Positions 26,533-34,393 of a stretch of DNA of 35,707 bases are shown piece after piece. Source of the DNA: Novosphingobium sp. (GTDB lineage Bacteria; Pseudomonadota; Alphaproteobacteria; Sphingomonadales; Sphingomonadaceae); contig JAGREN010000004.1 in the NCBI GenBank assembly GCA_020446505.1, positions 1-35,707 on the forward strand, read 5' to 3'. The notes under the pieces are model-generated. The model had not been told where the DNA came from and ran no database searches. It saw only the letters and a list, made by a program, of their open reading frames with translations. Position numbers and translations under genes: made by a program. Numbering within the stretch: position 1 is the stretch's first letter; every line of letters starts with the position of its first letter.

Positions 26533-27726
26533 ATGAGTGTGCCAAGCGTCGATATTAATCTGTATGGTCCCGAGATGGCAGCGGACCCCTGGCCTGTGGT
26601 CAGGCATATCCGCGAGCTCGGCCCTCTGGTCTGGAATGAGCGCGGCCAGTGGATCACGGCGCATGACCGCGTCTGTCGCCAGATCATGAGCCGCCACGAA
26701 GAAGCCACGATGAAGGGCGTGATGACCTCGACCTTCGGCGAAGGCGCTTTCATCACGATGGACGACAAGCAGTCACACAATGCGCTGCGCAACGTGTGGG
26801 TCCACGCTTTCGGCAAGAACGGGGTCGACGGCCTGATCCCCTTCACGCGCCAGATGATCGAAGGCCGTCTCGACGCGGCCCTCGCCATGCTCGACGCCGA
26901 CGGCACGGTGGACATGCAGCCTGTGTTCTGCCGCCCGATCCCGGCCTATGTCATCGCGCACATGATGGGCGTCGGCGAGGAGATGATCCCCACGATCGTC
27001 GAATGGTCGGACAATATGGCCACAGGCACCACGAGCGGCCATCCCATCGACTACGAAAACGATTTCTACTGGCTCCGCGCCGAGAAATCGCGCGCCGACC
27101 TGGCGGACTTCCTGCTCGAACAGGTGCAGTACCGCCGCGACAATCCCGGCGAAGATCTCATCAGCCGGATCGTCCATTCCGAAATCGCCGCGACAACGCC
27201 TGACTGGCAGATGGTCGTCAACCTGCGGCAACTGCTGTTCGCTGGCAACGAGACGACCAGCAACTGGCTGGGCCATCTCGTGCATATTCTCGGTTCCCGA
27301 CCGGACGTGCGGGCCGAACTCGCTGCCGACCGTTCGCTGATCCCGCAGGCGCTGGAGGAAATGCTCCGCTGGCTCGGTATCGTTCAGGCCGTGCCGCGCA
27401 TGGTCGGCGAGGGTGGCATGGATGTCGCTGGCACGCATGTGCCCGAAGGCGCGCATATCATGGCGCTGATCGGCGCTGCCGGACGTGATCCGGAGCGCTA
27501 CGCCGATCCCGACACCTTCGACATCCACCGTGAGGCCAAGCCCCACCTCGGCTTCGGCTTCGGCATGCACACCTGCCTCGGTGCGATTCTGGCTCGAATG
27601 GAGACGGCGCAGGCAGCCAATGCCCTGCTCGACCGGATGCCGCCCTATCGCTTTGCCGAGCCTGTCACCTACGATTCGTTCATGCTGCGCGGTCCATCCC
27701 GGCTCGTGATCGAGCGCGCCGACTGA
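26533..27726 (+). CDS. cytochrome P450, first gene of the P450-FMN-Coq4 operon
   Basis: A soluble bacterial-type P450 of 397 residues. The oxygen-activation helix holds AGNETT (residues 237-242), the ExxR pair is Glu276/Arg279 in EEMLRW, and the haem ligand is Cys348 in FGFGMHTCLG. Start MSVPSVDINLYGPEMA at 26533 is preferred to the longer frame because relatives begin here; AAGGAAGG lies about 11 bases upstream. It needs a ferredoxin and a reductase, which are not in the window. It is four bases before the second FMN enzyme and seems to lead a five-gene unit. The TTGACA at 26495-26500 looks like a -35 box but lacks a matching -10. The family and substrate are unknown; a small or medium hydrophobic compound (terpenoid, fatty acid, steroid) would be usual. 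Confidence 0.93.
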   Translation: MSVPSVDINLYGPEMAADPWPVVRHIRELGPLVWNERGQWITAHDRVCRQIMSRHEEATMKGVMTSTFGEGAFITMDDKQSHNALRNVWVHAFGKNGVDGLIPFTRQMIEGRLDAALAMLDADGTVDMQPVFCRPIPAYVIAHMMGVGEEMIPTIVEWSDNMATGTTSGHPIDYENDFYWLRAEKSRADLADFLLEQVQYRRDNPGEDLISRIVHSEIAATTPDWQMVVNLRQLLFAGNETTSNWLGHLVHILGSRPDVRAELAADRSLIPQALEEMLRWLGIVQAVPRMVGEGGMDVAGTHVPEGAHIMALIGAAGRDPERYADPDTFDIHREAKPHLGFGFGMHTCLGAILARMETAQAANALLDRMPPYRFAEPVTYDSFMLRGPSRLVIERAD

Positions 27727-27730
27727 CTCG

Positions 27731-28960
27731 ATGAGCACGTTCCGCTTCCGGCTCGATCCGGGCGTACCCCCGGTCAATGTCGAGGAATGGCGGCAGGCAG
27801 CGCGGCGCAAGCTGCCCGGCCTTGCCTGGGGCTATATCGACGGCGGCGCGGACGATCTCGTCACCAAGCAGGCCTGCGAAGCCGGTTTCCGCCGCTGGCG
27901 GCTGCGCCAGCGTGCCCTGACCGGCGTGATCGCGCCCGACCTGACGGCGAAGATCGGCAATACTGAAATCTCCCTGCCCGTCGCGCTCTGCCCGGTCGGC
28001 GCGACCGGCCTTGCGCACTGGACCGGCGAGCCAGCCGCCGCGCGGGCCGCAGAAAGCTGCGGCACCCGGCTGATGCTCAGCACCGCGGCCAGCTACCGCG
28101 CCGAGGAAGTGGCCGACGCGACGCAGGAGAACCACTTCTTCCAACTCTACCCGGTCGGTCGGCGCGAGCGCATCGCCGCCTTGCTCGACCGCGTCAAAGC
28201 CGCGGGTTACGCCGCTCTTTTCGTCACGATCGACGTGCAGACAGTCGGCAACCGCGAGGACGAAAAGCGCTGGCAGTTTACCCTGCCGTGGACAGTCACC
28301 CCTTCCCGCGCGCTGCACATGGCGCGACACTGGCGCTGGGTCTACGAGGCGCTCAGGCACCGCCGCCTCGCCTCTGCGCATCACGCCGACGAGGCGAAGC
28401 TGCGCGCGCAGGAAGCAGAGGGCACGGCCTCGACCGGCAAGCTCACCGCAGCCCTTGCCGAAGCCGAGGCCTCGCAAAAATACATGGCCCGCGTCCTCAT
28501 CCAGTCCGACATGACCTGGGAAGACCTCGCCTGGATCCGCGACCACTGGCAGGGCCCACTCTATGTGAAGGGCATCCTCGATGCCGACGATGCCGCCCGC
28601 GCGGTCGATCAGATCGGCTGTCAGGGCGTGGTCGTCTCCAACCATGGCGGCAGGCAGCTCGACCGCTCGCCTGCCTCGATCGAAGCCCTGCCTGCCATCG
28701 CCGAGAGGATCGGCGACAGGGGCGAAGTGTTCCTCGATGGCGGAGTGCGGCGCGGCAGCGACGTCATCACGGCGCTGGCCTTGGGCGCCAAAGCAGTGTT
28801 TATTGGCAGGCCATATCTCTACGGTCTCGCCGTCAATGGTGAACAGGGCGTGCGCGATGTGATCGAGCTGTTCCGATCCGAGATCGCACGCGATCTGATT
28901 CTCATGGGTTGTCCTGCATCAAGGGCGCTTGACCGGGACTGGCTTATCCCCGCACCTTAA
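27731..28960 (+). CDS. FMN-dependent alpha-hydroxy-acid oxidase/dehydrogenase, second copy
   Basis: A 409-residue member of the same family as the first copy but clearly distinct in the substrate loop. Marks: WGYIDGGADDLVTKQ (near 38), CPVGATGLAHWTGEPAAARAA, FFQLYPVGRRERI, TIDVQTVGNREDEKRW and VVSNHGGRQLDRSPASIE with catalytic His305 and Arg308, then FLDGGVRRGSDVITALALGAKAVFIGRPYLYG. The GNREDEKRW block and the WTVTPSRALHMARHWRWVYEAL loop resemble the mandelate dehydrogenase-like group. It should oxidise a 2-hydroxy acid to a 2-oxo acid, passing electrons to quinone or O2. It lies between the P450 (gap 4) and the Coq4-like pair (gap 22), so it is probably part of the same pathway. Confidence 0.88.
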   Translation: MSTFRFRLDPGVPPVNVEEWRQAARRKLPGLAWGYIDGGADDLVTKQACEAGFRRWRLRQRALTGVIAPDLTAKIGNTEISLPVALCPVGATGLAHWTGEPAAARAAESCGTRLMLSTAASYRAEEVADATQENHFFQLYPVGRRERIAALLDRVKAAGYAALFVTIDVQTVGNREDEKRWQFTLPWTVTPSRALHMARHWRWVYEALRHRRLASAHHADEAKLRAQEAEGTASTGKLTAALAEAEASQKYMARVLIQSDMTWEDLAWIRDHWQGPLYVKGILDADDAARAVDQIGCQGVVVSNHGGRQLDRSPASIEALPAIAERIGDRGEVFLDGGVRRGSDVITALALGAKAVFIGRPYLYGLAVNGEQGVRDVIELFRSEIARDLILMGCPASRALDRDWLIPAP

Positions 28961-28982
28961 CGGGATCTGGGAAGGATACGAC

Positions 28983-29852
28983 ATGGAACGCGACTACACC
29001 TATTTCACCTCGGGCATCCGGCATGCCGAGCCGACCAGCAGCAACCTGCAGAGCACGTCGAAGTATCTCAACCATCCGGGCCTGCGTGACTGGCTGGTGA
29101 CGCATTTCCTGCGCCGCAACGGACCGGACATTCCGATCCCTTCCGATCCCGTGATGGGACTGACCCAGGCCATGGACGACCTGCGCGACGAGGCGGAATA
29201 CACCCGGCTGATCGACGCGGAGAAGGAAAAGAACCCGAAGGTCCGCAAGTGGCTGGACGAGGAACGGCCCTACATGAGCCTGACCAAGGAGGACTTTTCC
29301 AAGTTCGACCCCGAGACGTTTGGTGGCGTCTATTATCGCTATATCGCTGACAACAACTACGAGCTCAATCTCGGCTGGGGTTACGAGGTTCCAAAGGATG
29401 ACCTCACCTATATCCGCATCCGTTCCGGCCAGATCCACGATTTCGAGCACCTGATGACAGGCGGCCAGTTCAATACGCTGGGCGAACTGCTGCCCTACTA
29501 CTTCCGCATGTCGAACCCGTTTTCGCACGTTTCGCCCGAACTGGCGGCTTGCATGTCGCAGATGTACATCTTCGGCGGACATCGCCTCGTCATGCGCAGT
29601 TTCCTGCATTATCCGCAAACATGGCCGACCGTACTCGACCTCATCACGCGGGGCATCAAGATCGGCCAGACCTCGGAATGCACCTATATGATGGACTACG
29701 AGTCGGCGCTGCACCTGCCGATCCCCGAAGCCCGCGAAAAACTCGGCTTCCGTAACGCGGAAGACGTCGACACCTACGAGATGGACCTGATCTACACCGA
29801 GCAGGTCATCCCCGGCCAGGGCGAGCCGCCCATGCAGGAAGCTGCCGAGTAA
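28983..29852 (+). CDS. Coq4-like protein A
   Basis: A 289-residue protein of the Coq4 (ubiquinone biosynthesis) family. The metal-site motif HDxxH-x11-E is intact: His152, Asp153, His156, Glu168 in HDFEHLMTGG...LGE. Also visible: FDPETFGGVYYRYI, RIRSGQ before the motif, and FLHYPQTWPTVLDLITRG. Mitochondrial Coq4 binds polyprenyl intermediates and was recently assigned an oxidative decarboxylation at ring C1; whether these bacterial paralogues act on quinones is not known. The start MERDYTYF at 28983 has AAGGA seven bases upstream; the frame is open to 28929, overlapping the FMN enzyme. It is followed seven bases later by paralogue B. Compared with B it has a C-terminal tail GQGEPPMQEAAE. Confidence 0.88.
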   Translation: MERDYTYFTSGIRHAEPTSSNLQSTSKYLNHPGLRDWLVTHFLRRNGPDIPIPSDPVMGLTQAMDDLRDEAEYTRLIDAEKEKNPKVRKWLDEERPYMSLTKEDFSKFDPETFGGVYYRYIADNNYELNLGWGYEVPKDDLTYIRIRSGQIHDFEHLMTGGQFNTLGELLPYYFRMSNPFSHVSPELAACMSQMYIFGGHRLVMRSFLHYPQTWPTVLDLITRGIKIGQTSECTYMMDYESALHLPIPEAREKLGFRNAEDVDTYEMDLIYTEQVIPGQGEPPMQEAAE

Positions 29853-29859
29853 ACGGGCA

Positions 29860-30690
29860 ATGGAACGCGACTACAGCTATTTCACCAGCGGCATCCAGCA
29901 TGCCGAACCCAGTAGCAGTGCGCTGCGCTCCACCTCGAAGTATCTGAACCACGCAGGCCTGCGCGACTGGCTGACAACGCATTTCCTGCGCCGCAACGGG
30001 CATGATGTTCCGATCCCCTCCGATGCCGCGTCGGGCCTGTTGCAGGCGCTCGACGAAATCCGCGACGACACCGAAGTCCAGGCGCTGATCGACGCGGAAA
30101 AGGAGCGCAACCCGTCTTTCCGCGACTGGATCGACGAAAAGTGGCTCAGCACCATGCAGGTCGAGGATTTCGCGAAGTTTGATCCGGAAAGCTTCGGCGG
30201 CATCTTCTATCGCTACATGGTCGAGAACGGCATTGCTCTGAACCTTGGCTACAAGGATCCGGCCCCGAAGTCGGACATCGAATTCATCAAGATCCGCTCG
30301 GCCCAGATTCACGATTACGAGCATCTGATGACGGGCGGCGGGTTCAACTCGCTGGGCGAACTGGTCCCCCTTTTCGGTCGCATCTCCAATCCCTTCGCGC
30401 ACTATTCGCCCGAACTCGCCGCGAACATCGCCCCGCATTACATCTTCCTGTCGCACCGCATGGTGATGCGGGCATTCCTGCATTACCCGCAAACCTGGCC
30501 GACGGTGCTGGGCCTGATCCAGCAGGGCATCGCGGTCGGCCTGGCATCGGCATCGGTCTATGAAGCGCGCTACGAGGATGCCCTGCATCTCAGCATTCCC
30601 GATGCGCGCGACAAGCTGGGTTTTGTGGGCGCGACGGACTTCGACAGTGCCGATGCCGATCTCATCTTTTCCGAACAGGTGGTTGCATGA
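29860..30690 (+). CDS. Coq4-like protein B, tandem paralogue
   Basis: A 276-residue paralogue of protein A. 41 of the first 50 residues are identical by eye, and the region of the metal site is nearly the same, but the middle part (residues 90-140) and the C-terminus differ. The motif HDxxH-x11-E is intact: His151, Asp152, His155, Glu167. Both copies keeping the site suggests two active enzymes with different substrates, or a heterodimer, rather than one decaying copy. No separate strong ribosome site: AACGGGCAATGG has only weak pairing, so it probably depends on translation of gene A. Its stop overlaps the ATG of the cyclophilin gene by four bases (ATGA). Confidence 0.88.
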   Translation: MERDYSYFTSGIQHAEPSSSALRSTSKYLNHAGLRDWLTTHFLRRNGHDVPIPSDAASGLLQALDEIRDDTEVQALIDAEKERNPSFRDWIDEKWLSTMQVEDFAKFDPESFGGIFYRYMVENGIALNLGYKDPAPKSDIEFIKIRSAQIHDYEHLMTGGGFNSLGELVPLFGRISNPFAHYSPELAANIAPHYIFLSHRMVMRAFLHYPQTWPTVLGLIQQGIAVGLASASVYEARYEDALHLSIPDARDKLGFVGATDFDSADADLIFSEQVVA

Positions 30691-31325
30691 AGCCTGCTCT
30701 CTGGGCGCTGCCCGTCGCTCTGTTTGTCGCCATGCCGGTGGTGGCGCAGGACGGCCCGCCTCCGCCGCCCGAGCCGCAAACGGTCGAAGTCGTGCTCGAA
30801 ACGACGAAGGGCGACATCGTCCTTGCCATCGAGACCGAGCGCGCGCCGATCACCGCCGCCAACTTCCTGCGCTATGTCGACGAAGGGCGGCTCGATGGCA
30901 CCGTGTTCTACCGCGCGATGAAGCTCGACTGGGGCGAACAGCCCAATGGGCTGATCCAGGCAGGCACGCAGAACAATCCGAAGCTCACCCTGCCCCCGAT
31001 TGCGCACGAGCCGAGCACGGTGACGGGAGTGAAACACATTGCCGGAGCCATTTCGATGGCCCGCTATGCGCCCGGGACCGCCAGCGGCGATTTCTCGATC
31101 CTGCTGCGCGAACTATCCAGCATGGATGCCAAGCCTGACGGCAAGGACGAGGAAGAACGTGCCGGCTACGCTGCCTTCGGCCATGTGGTGAAAGGCATGG
31201 ACGTCGTCTTTGCGATCCACGCCGCGCCGATCGATCCCGAAAAGGGTTCCGGCTGGATGAAGGGTCAGATGCTGGCCGATCCGGTCAGGATCGTGGATGC
31301 GAGGCGAGTGGCCAGCAAGCCATGA
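30687..31325 (+). CDS. periplasmic cyclophilin-type peptidyl-prolyl isomerase
   Basis: A 212-residue exported prolyl isomerase. Signal peptide MKPALWALPVALFVAMPVVAQ (cut near residue 21), then a Pro-rich linker (DGPPPPPEPQ) and the cyclophilin domain: EVVLETTKGDIVLAIETERAP, NFLRYVDEGRLDGTVFYRAM with the catalytic Arg in FYRAM (usual form FHRV), LIQAGT, GAISMARY and AAFGHVVKGMDVVFAIH. The segment between the last two strands (ELSSMDAKPDGKDEEERAG) is a small insertion. The start overlaps the Coq4-like B stop (ATGA), so the two are coupled, which is unusual because cyclophilin is a general folding aid. It may help fold a periplasmic partner of the operon, or be carried along. Confidence 0.9.
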   Translation: MKPALWALPVALFVAMPVVAQDGPPPPPEPQTVEVVLETTKGDIVLAIETERAPITAANFLRYVDEGRLDGTVFYRAMKLDWGEQPNGLIQAGTQNNPKLTLPPIAHEPSTVTGVKHIAGAISMARYAPGTASGDFSILLRELSSMDAKPDGKDEEERAGYAAFGHVVKGMDVVFAIHAAPIDPEKGSGWMKGQMLADPVRIVDARRVASKP

Positions 31326-31346
31326 CCCCTCGCAGGCAAGGCTGTC

Positions 31347-32021
31347 TCAATTACCCGCCATTGTTCGTTTGAACCGGAGCGTGCGTTCATAGCGAACCAG
31401 TTCGAACGCCCCGCCATTGGCCCGCAGGAATTCGCCCGAGAATCCCGCGAAGCCAATGTCGTTGGGCTGGAACGAGATTGCCAGCGCCGCTCCGCCGCCC
31501 GGCACGACAAATTCAGGGCCAAGCAGATCCATCACCGGCAGCACTGGTCGGATCGACACGACCGGATTGTCTCCCATCGGAATGTCGAGACCATCGCTCG
31601 ACATTGTCTCGAACGAGGCCGAGCCGGCCTTGCGATGGATGTTCACCGCGAAATACTGCGGGTCGTAGCCATCCGGCACCAAGAGCCTGACCGAAAGCGC
31701 ACCACTCTTGCCTGGACTTTCGGTAAACGCGAAGGCCGGGGCCTTGAACGGATCGCTGTCGAGTACGATGCCGCCCTCCGCCCTCTTCCATATGCCGGCA
31801 GACCATTCATCGAGCGCGCCGTAGGAAAGCTGGTATCTGTACCGGCCGTCCTTTCCCAGTTCGAGCGCCGCGGCAATCTCGGTCTGGTTGCCGTCATAGA
31901 GCCCCGCAAGATCATCATCGGCACCCTGGGCGGCAGCCGGAACACCGCTCATGATCGCAGTGAAGGCAATCGCCGACGCCATGCGAACGGCATGGCTGAA
32001 ATTGAAAATCCTCTGGATCAT
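31347..32021 (-). CDS. secreted protein of unknown function, coupled to an acyltransferase
   Basis: A 224-residue protein with a likely signal peptide (AVRMASAIAFTAIMSGVPAAAQ, cut near residue 32). The mature part begins with an acidic GADDDLAGLYDGNQTEIAAALELGKDGRYRYQLSYGALDEWSAGIW, a beta-rich motif like that of many small periplasmic lipid- or sugar-binding proteins; the rest is beta-rich without a recognisable family. The ATG overlaps the stop of the acyltransferase gene by four bases (32018-32021), so the two are translated together and a shared envelope job is likely. I cannot name a function. It ends 21 bases from the convergent cyclophilin gene. Confidence 0.65.
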   Translation of the reverse strand: MIQRIFNFSHAVRMASAIAFTAIMSGVPAAAQGADDDLAGLYDGNQTEIAAALELGKDGRYRYQLSYGALDEWSAGIWKRAEGGIVLDSDPFKAPAFAFTESPGKSGALSVRLLVPDGYDPQYFAVNIHRKAGSASFETMSSDGLDIPMGDNPVVSIRPVLPVMDLLGPEFVVPGGGAALAISFQPNDIGFAGFSGEFLRANGGAFELVRYERTLRFKRTMAGN

Positions 32022-33850
32022 CGCCGGTCTCCTAGCGACTTCAGGATTCTCCAGGGTCCGGGTCTGGTTGCGTCCAGCCGTCCGGCAAGAAACCTTGCGC
32101 CGTAAAGTGTCAGGTGGTTGCGGTCGGGCGTGAGCGGATTGCCTTGCTCATCGAAGACATGGACGGTCTTTCCGTCTGGCCCGAGCAATCGGATTACGTC
32201 GATATAGCGCGCCCCGATCCGCTGTGCGATTTCGTCGTTCGTCGCCAAGATCGCATCAGGCACACGCGCCATCGCCTCGGCCCGGTCTTTGGCCGGGAGC
32301 GGCGCATAGGGATTGATGTTGTAGCCGAAATTCTTCGACCCGAAGACGACGACAGGCGCGTCGGATTCCTTCGCGGCCACGGCGACAATCCTGTCGGTTC
32401 CATCGACCAACGCTTTGCTGATCGCGGTCTGGTCCAGCCCGTCGCTCACGTCCTGCCTGCCGACCGCGATCACCACAGCGTCAGCCTTTTTCAGAATAGG
32501 AAGCGCCGCATGAACGAAGCCGAGCGGATCGCCCGCGGCGACTTCGTCCGGCAGATAGACCATGTTTGCATGGTCGAGCAGTCCAGCTTCGATCAGCACA
32601 TTGCCAATGTCGCGCCCGAAACTGTTGCCGATCAGAGCGATATTGGGCCGCCCGTTGTCCGGGAACGTGTCGGCGGCATAGGCGTAGATGCGCTCGTTGT
32701 AAGAGATGTAGACATCGCTCGAATTCGCCACGCCCGGAAAGCGCCACTGGGGAAATCCTCGCGCGAAGTGAGCGGAGAGGCCCAGGCCGATCAGGGCCGC
32801 TGCCGACAGGCCAATGCCCGTCAGCAACGGGCGCAGCGGCACGGCCTTGCGACTGCGACAGGGCGTTTCGACATAGCGCCAGCTCAGGACCGACAAAACC
32901 AGTGTCAGGAGAACCAGACCGGCAGACTCGGCCGGACCCGGCGGCTCAAGACTGGCTGCCCGCGCGAAGGCGAGGATCGGCTGGTGCCACAGGTAGGCCG
33001 AATAGCTGATGAGGCCGATGAACACGGCAGGGCGAAGCGACAGGATGCGCCATGCGAGACTGCCGGGCTGTGTGAACACCAGCACGCCCGCCGTTCCCAG
33101 CACCGGGACCGCCGACCATATGGAGGGCGATGGCGTGGCGTGAGAGTAGACGAACATCGGCACGACCACGGCTATCAGCGCGGCGGTCGACAAGACCTGA
33201 CCGCCACGAACGGGTCGCCACGCCACATAGGAAGCCAGACTGCCGATCATCAATTCCCATGCCCGCGTCGTCGGCAGGTAGAAGCTGGCATCCGGCCAGG
33301 CTCGCCAGCCGTATTCGGCAAGGGCAACGCTGATCGCTGCTATCACAGCCAGGGTCGCGATCTGCCCGCGACGGTTCAGCCGCACGATCAGCATCATCGC
33401 GAGAGGAAATACGATGTAGAACTGTTCCTCGACGCCAAGGCTCCAGGTGTGAAGCAGAGGTTTGAAGGCGCTCTCGAGCTCCCAGTAGCCGGACGTGTGG
33501 GCGAGCAGCAGATTGTTCGAAAACAGCAGCGTCGCGACAACGCTCTGGCCGAAGTTCTCGAGGAAATCGGGCATCAGGAGCCAGACCGCGAAGGGGATCG
33601 ACACCGCGACCACGACCAGCAAGGCCGGCAGAATACGCCGTGCCCGCCGCTCGTAGAAGCCGAGCAGCGAGAAACGTCCGTCTTCCAGACCTTCGCGGAT
33701 GATGCGGGTTATCAGGTAGCCGGAGATGACGAAGAAGACATCGACACCGAGAAACCCGCCTTGAAGAAACGGCACCCCGGCGTGGGCAAGGATAACCGAC
33801 AGGACCGCGACGGCTCGCAGTCCGTCAATGTCAGTCCTGTGTTGCATCAT
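32018..33850 (-). CDS. OafA-type acyltransferase with C-terminal SGNH domain
   Basis: A 610-residue acyltransferase-3 protein. The N-terminal ~350 residues are the membrane acyltransferase: IDGLRAVAVLSVILAHAG, GGFLGVDVFFVISGYLITRII, FYERRARRILPALLVVV and TWSLGVEEQFYIVFPLAMML, with about ten membrane helices. Residues about 390-600 are the SGNH hydrolase-like part: IALIGNSFGRDIG (block I, with GNS instead of GDS) and DRNHLTLYGARFLAGRL (Asp-x-x-His). Such fusions O-acetylate polysaccharides, LPS or peptidoglycan in the periplasm. The start is one of two adjacent ATGs at 33850 and 33847. It follows the small membrane gene after sdhA by 35 bases. Confidence 0.9.
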   Translation of the reverse strand: MMQHRTDIDGLRAVAVLSVILAHAGVPFLQGGFLGVDVFFVISGYLITRIIREGLEDGRFSLLGFYERRARRILPALLVVVAVSIPFAVWLLMPDFLENFGQSVVATLLFSNNLLLAHTSGYWELESAFKPLLHTWSLGVEEQFYIVFPLAMMLIVRLNRRGQIATLAVIAAISVALAEYGWRAWPDASFYLPTTRAWELMIGSLASYVAWRPVRGGQVLSTAALIAVVVPMFVYSHATPSPSIWSAVPVLGTAGVLVFTQPGSLAWRILSLRPAVFIGLISYSAYLWHQPILAFARAASLEPPGPAESAGLVLLTLVLSVLSWRYVETPCRSRKAVPLRPLLTGIGLSAAALIGLGLSAHFARGFPQWRFPGVANSSDVYISYNERIYAYAADTFPDNGRPNIALIGNSFGRDIGNVLIEAGLLDHANMVYLPDEVAAGDPLGFVHAALPILKKADAVVIAVGRQDVSDGLDQTAISKALVDGTDRIVAVAAKESDAPVVVFGSKNFGYNINPYAPLPAKDRAEAMARVPDAILATNDEIAQRIGARYIDVIRLLGPDGKTVHVFDEQGNPLTPDRNHLTLYGARFLAGRLDATRPGPWRILKSLGDRR

Positions 33851-33885
33851 GCCGGATCACCTGCTCGCCGACTGCTGCCCGATTT

Positions 33886-34392
33886 TCATCTTCGGTGCGC
33901 CACAGGAAGGAAGCCGTCGAGCCGGGATCTGAAATCGCGGTATGTCCGGGTATCGTGGAACTGAGGCGCGGCGAAATTCAGTTTGGAACCGTTTCGCAGG
34001 GATATTTCCACGCCGTCGATACCCCGCGTTCTGTAGTCGACCAGTTTGTCGATCTCGGCGTAAGACACCTCGCGAAGAACTCCATCCAGATCGAGGCCAG
34101 AAACGACGATCCGGTTGGGATCGAGCGCGACATATTTTTCGCGTCCGATATTCTGAAGCGATCGCACCAACAGGTAAATTGCTGACACGCCAAACAGCAT
34201 GGCGATGGCAATCATTGCCCACCACGCCGTTTCGGCTCCCGCGATCCGGCGGCCGAAAACAACGATGGCTTCGACCTCGCCAACAAGCGCGGCTCTCGCG
34301 AAATAGCCCGCCGAGCCGGCCAGCATCAGGAAAACCAGCGAGGTAGCAAAGGGACCGGTTCCCAACCGGTACTTTACTGCCTCCGGCCTCAC
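33886..34392 (-). CDS. small membrane protein of unknown function, right after sdhA
   Basis: A 168-residue protein with GTG start one base after the sdhA stop codon. It has two hydrophobic segments (about 14-35 and 55-76, the latter WWAMIAIAMLFGVSAIYLLV) and a soluble C-terminal part of about 90 residues (KYVALDPNRIVVSGLDLDGVLREVSYAEIDKL, GVEISLRNGSKLNFAAPQF) that has the look of a bacterial PH-like domain. The GTG has no proper Shine-Dalgarno, so it probably depends on sdhA translation. I do not know its function. It sits where sdhB might be expected; it has no Fe-S Cys motifs and is not sdhB. Confidence 0.6.
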   Translation of the reverse strand: MRPEAVKYRLGTGPFATSLVFLMLAGSAGYFARAALVGEVEAIVVFGRRIAGAETAWWAMIAIAMLFGVSAIYLLVRSLQNIGREKYVALDPNRIVVSGLDLDGVLREVSYAEIDKLVDYRTRGIDGVEISLRNGSKLNFAAPQFHDTRTYRDFRSRLDGFLPVAHRR

Positions 34393-34393
34393 A

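Noticed and set aside
23047-31325. Mycofactocin cluster or ubiquinone biosynthesis cluster
   Set aside because: The FMN enzymes resemble MftD and Coq4 hints at ubiquinone, but no mftA/B/C/E/F and no ubi genes are present, so neither known system explains the group.
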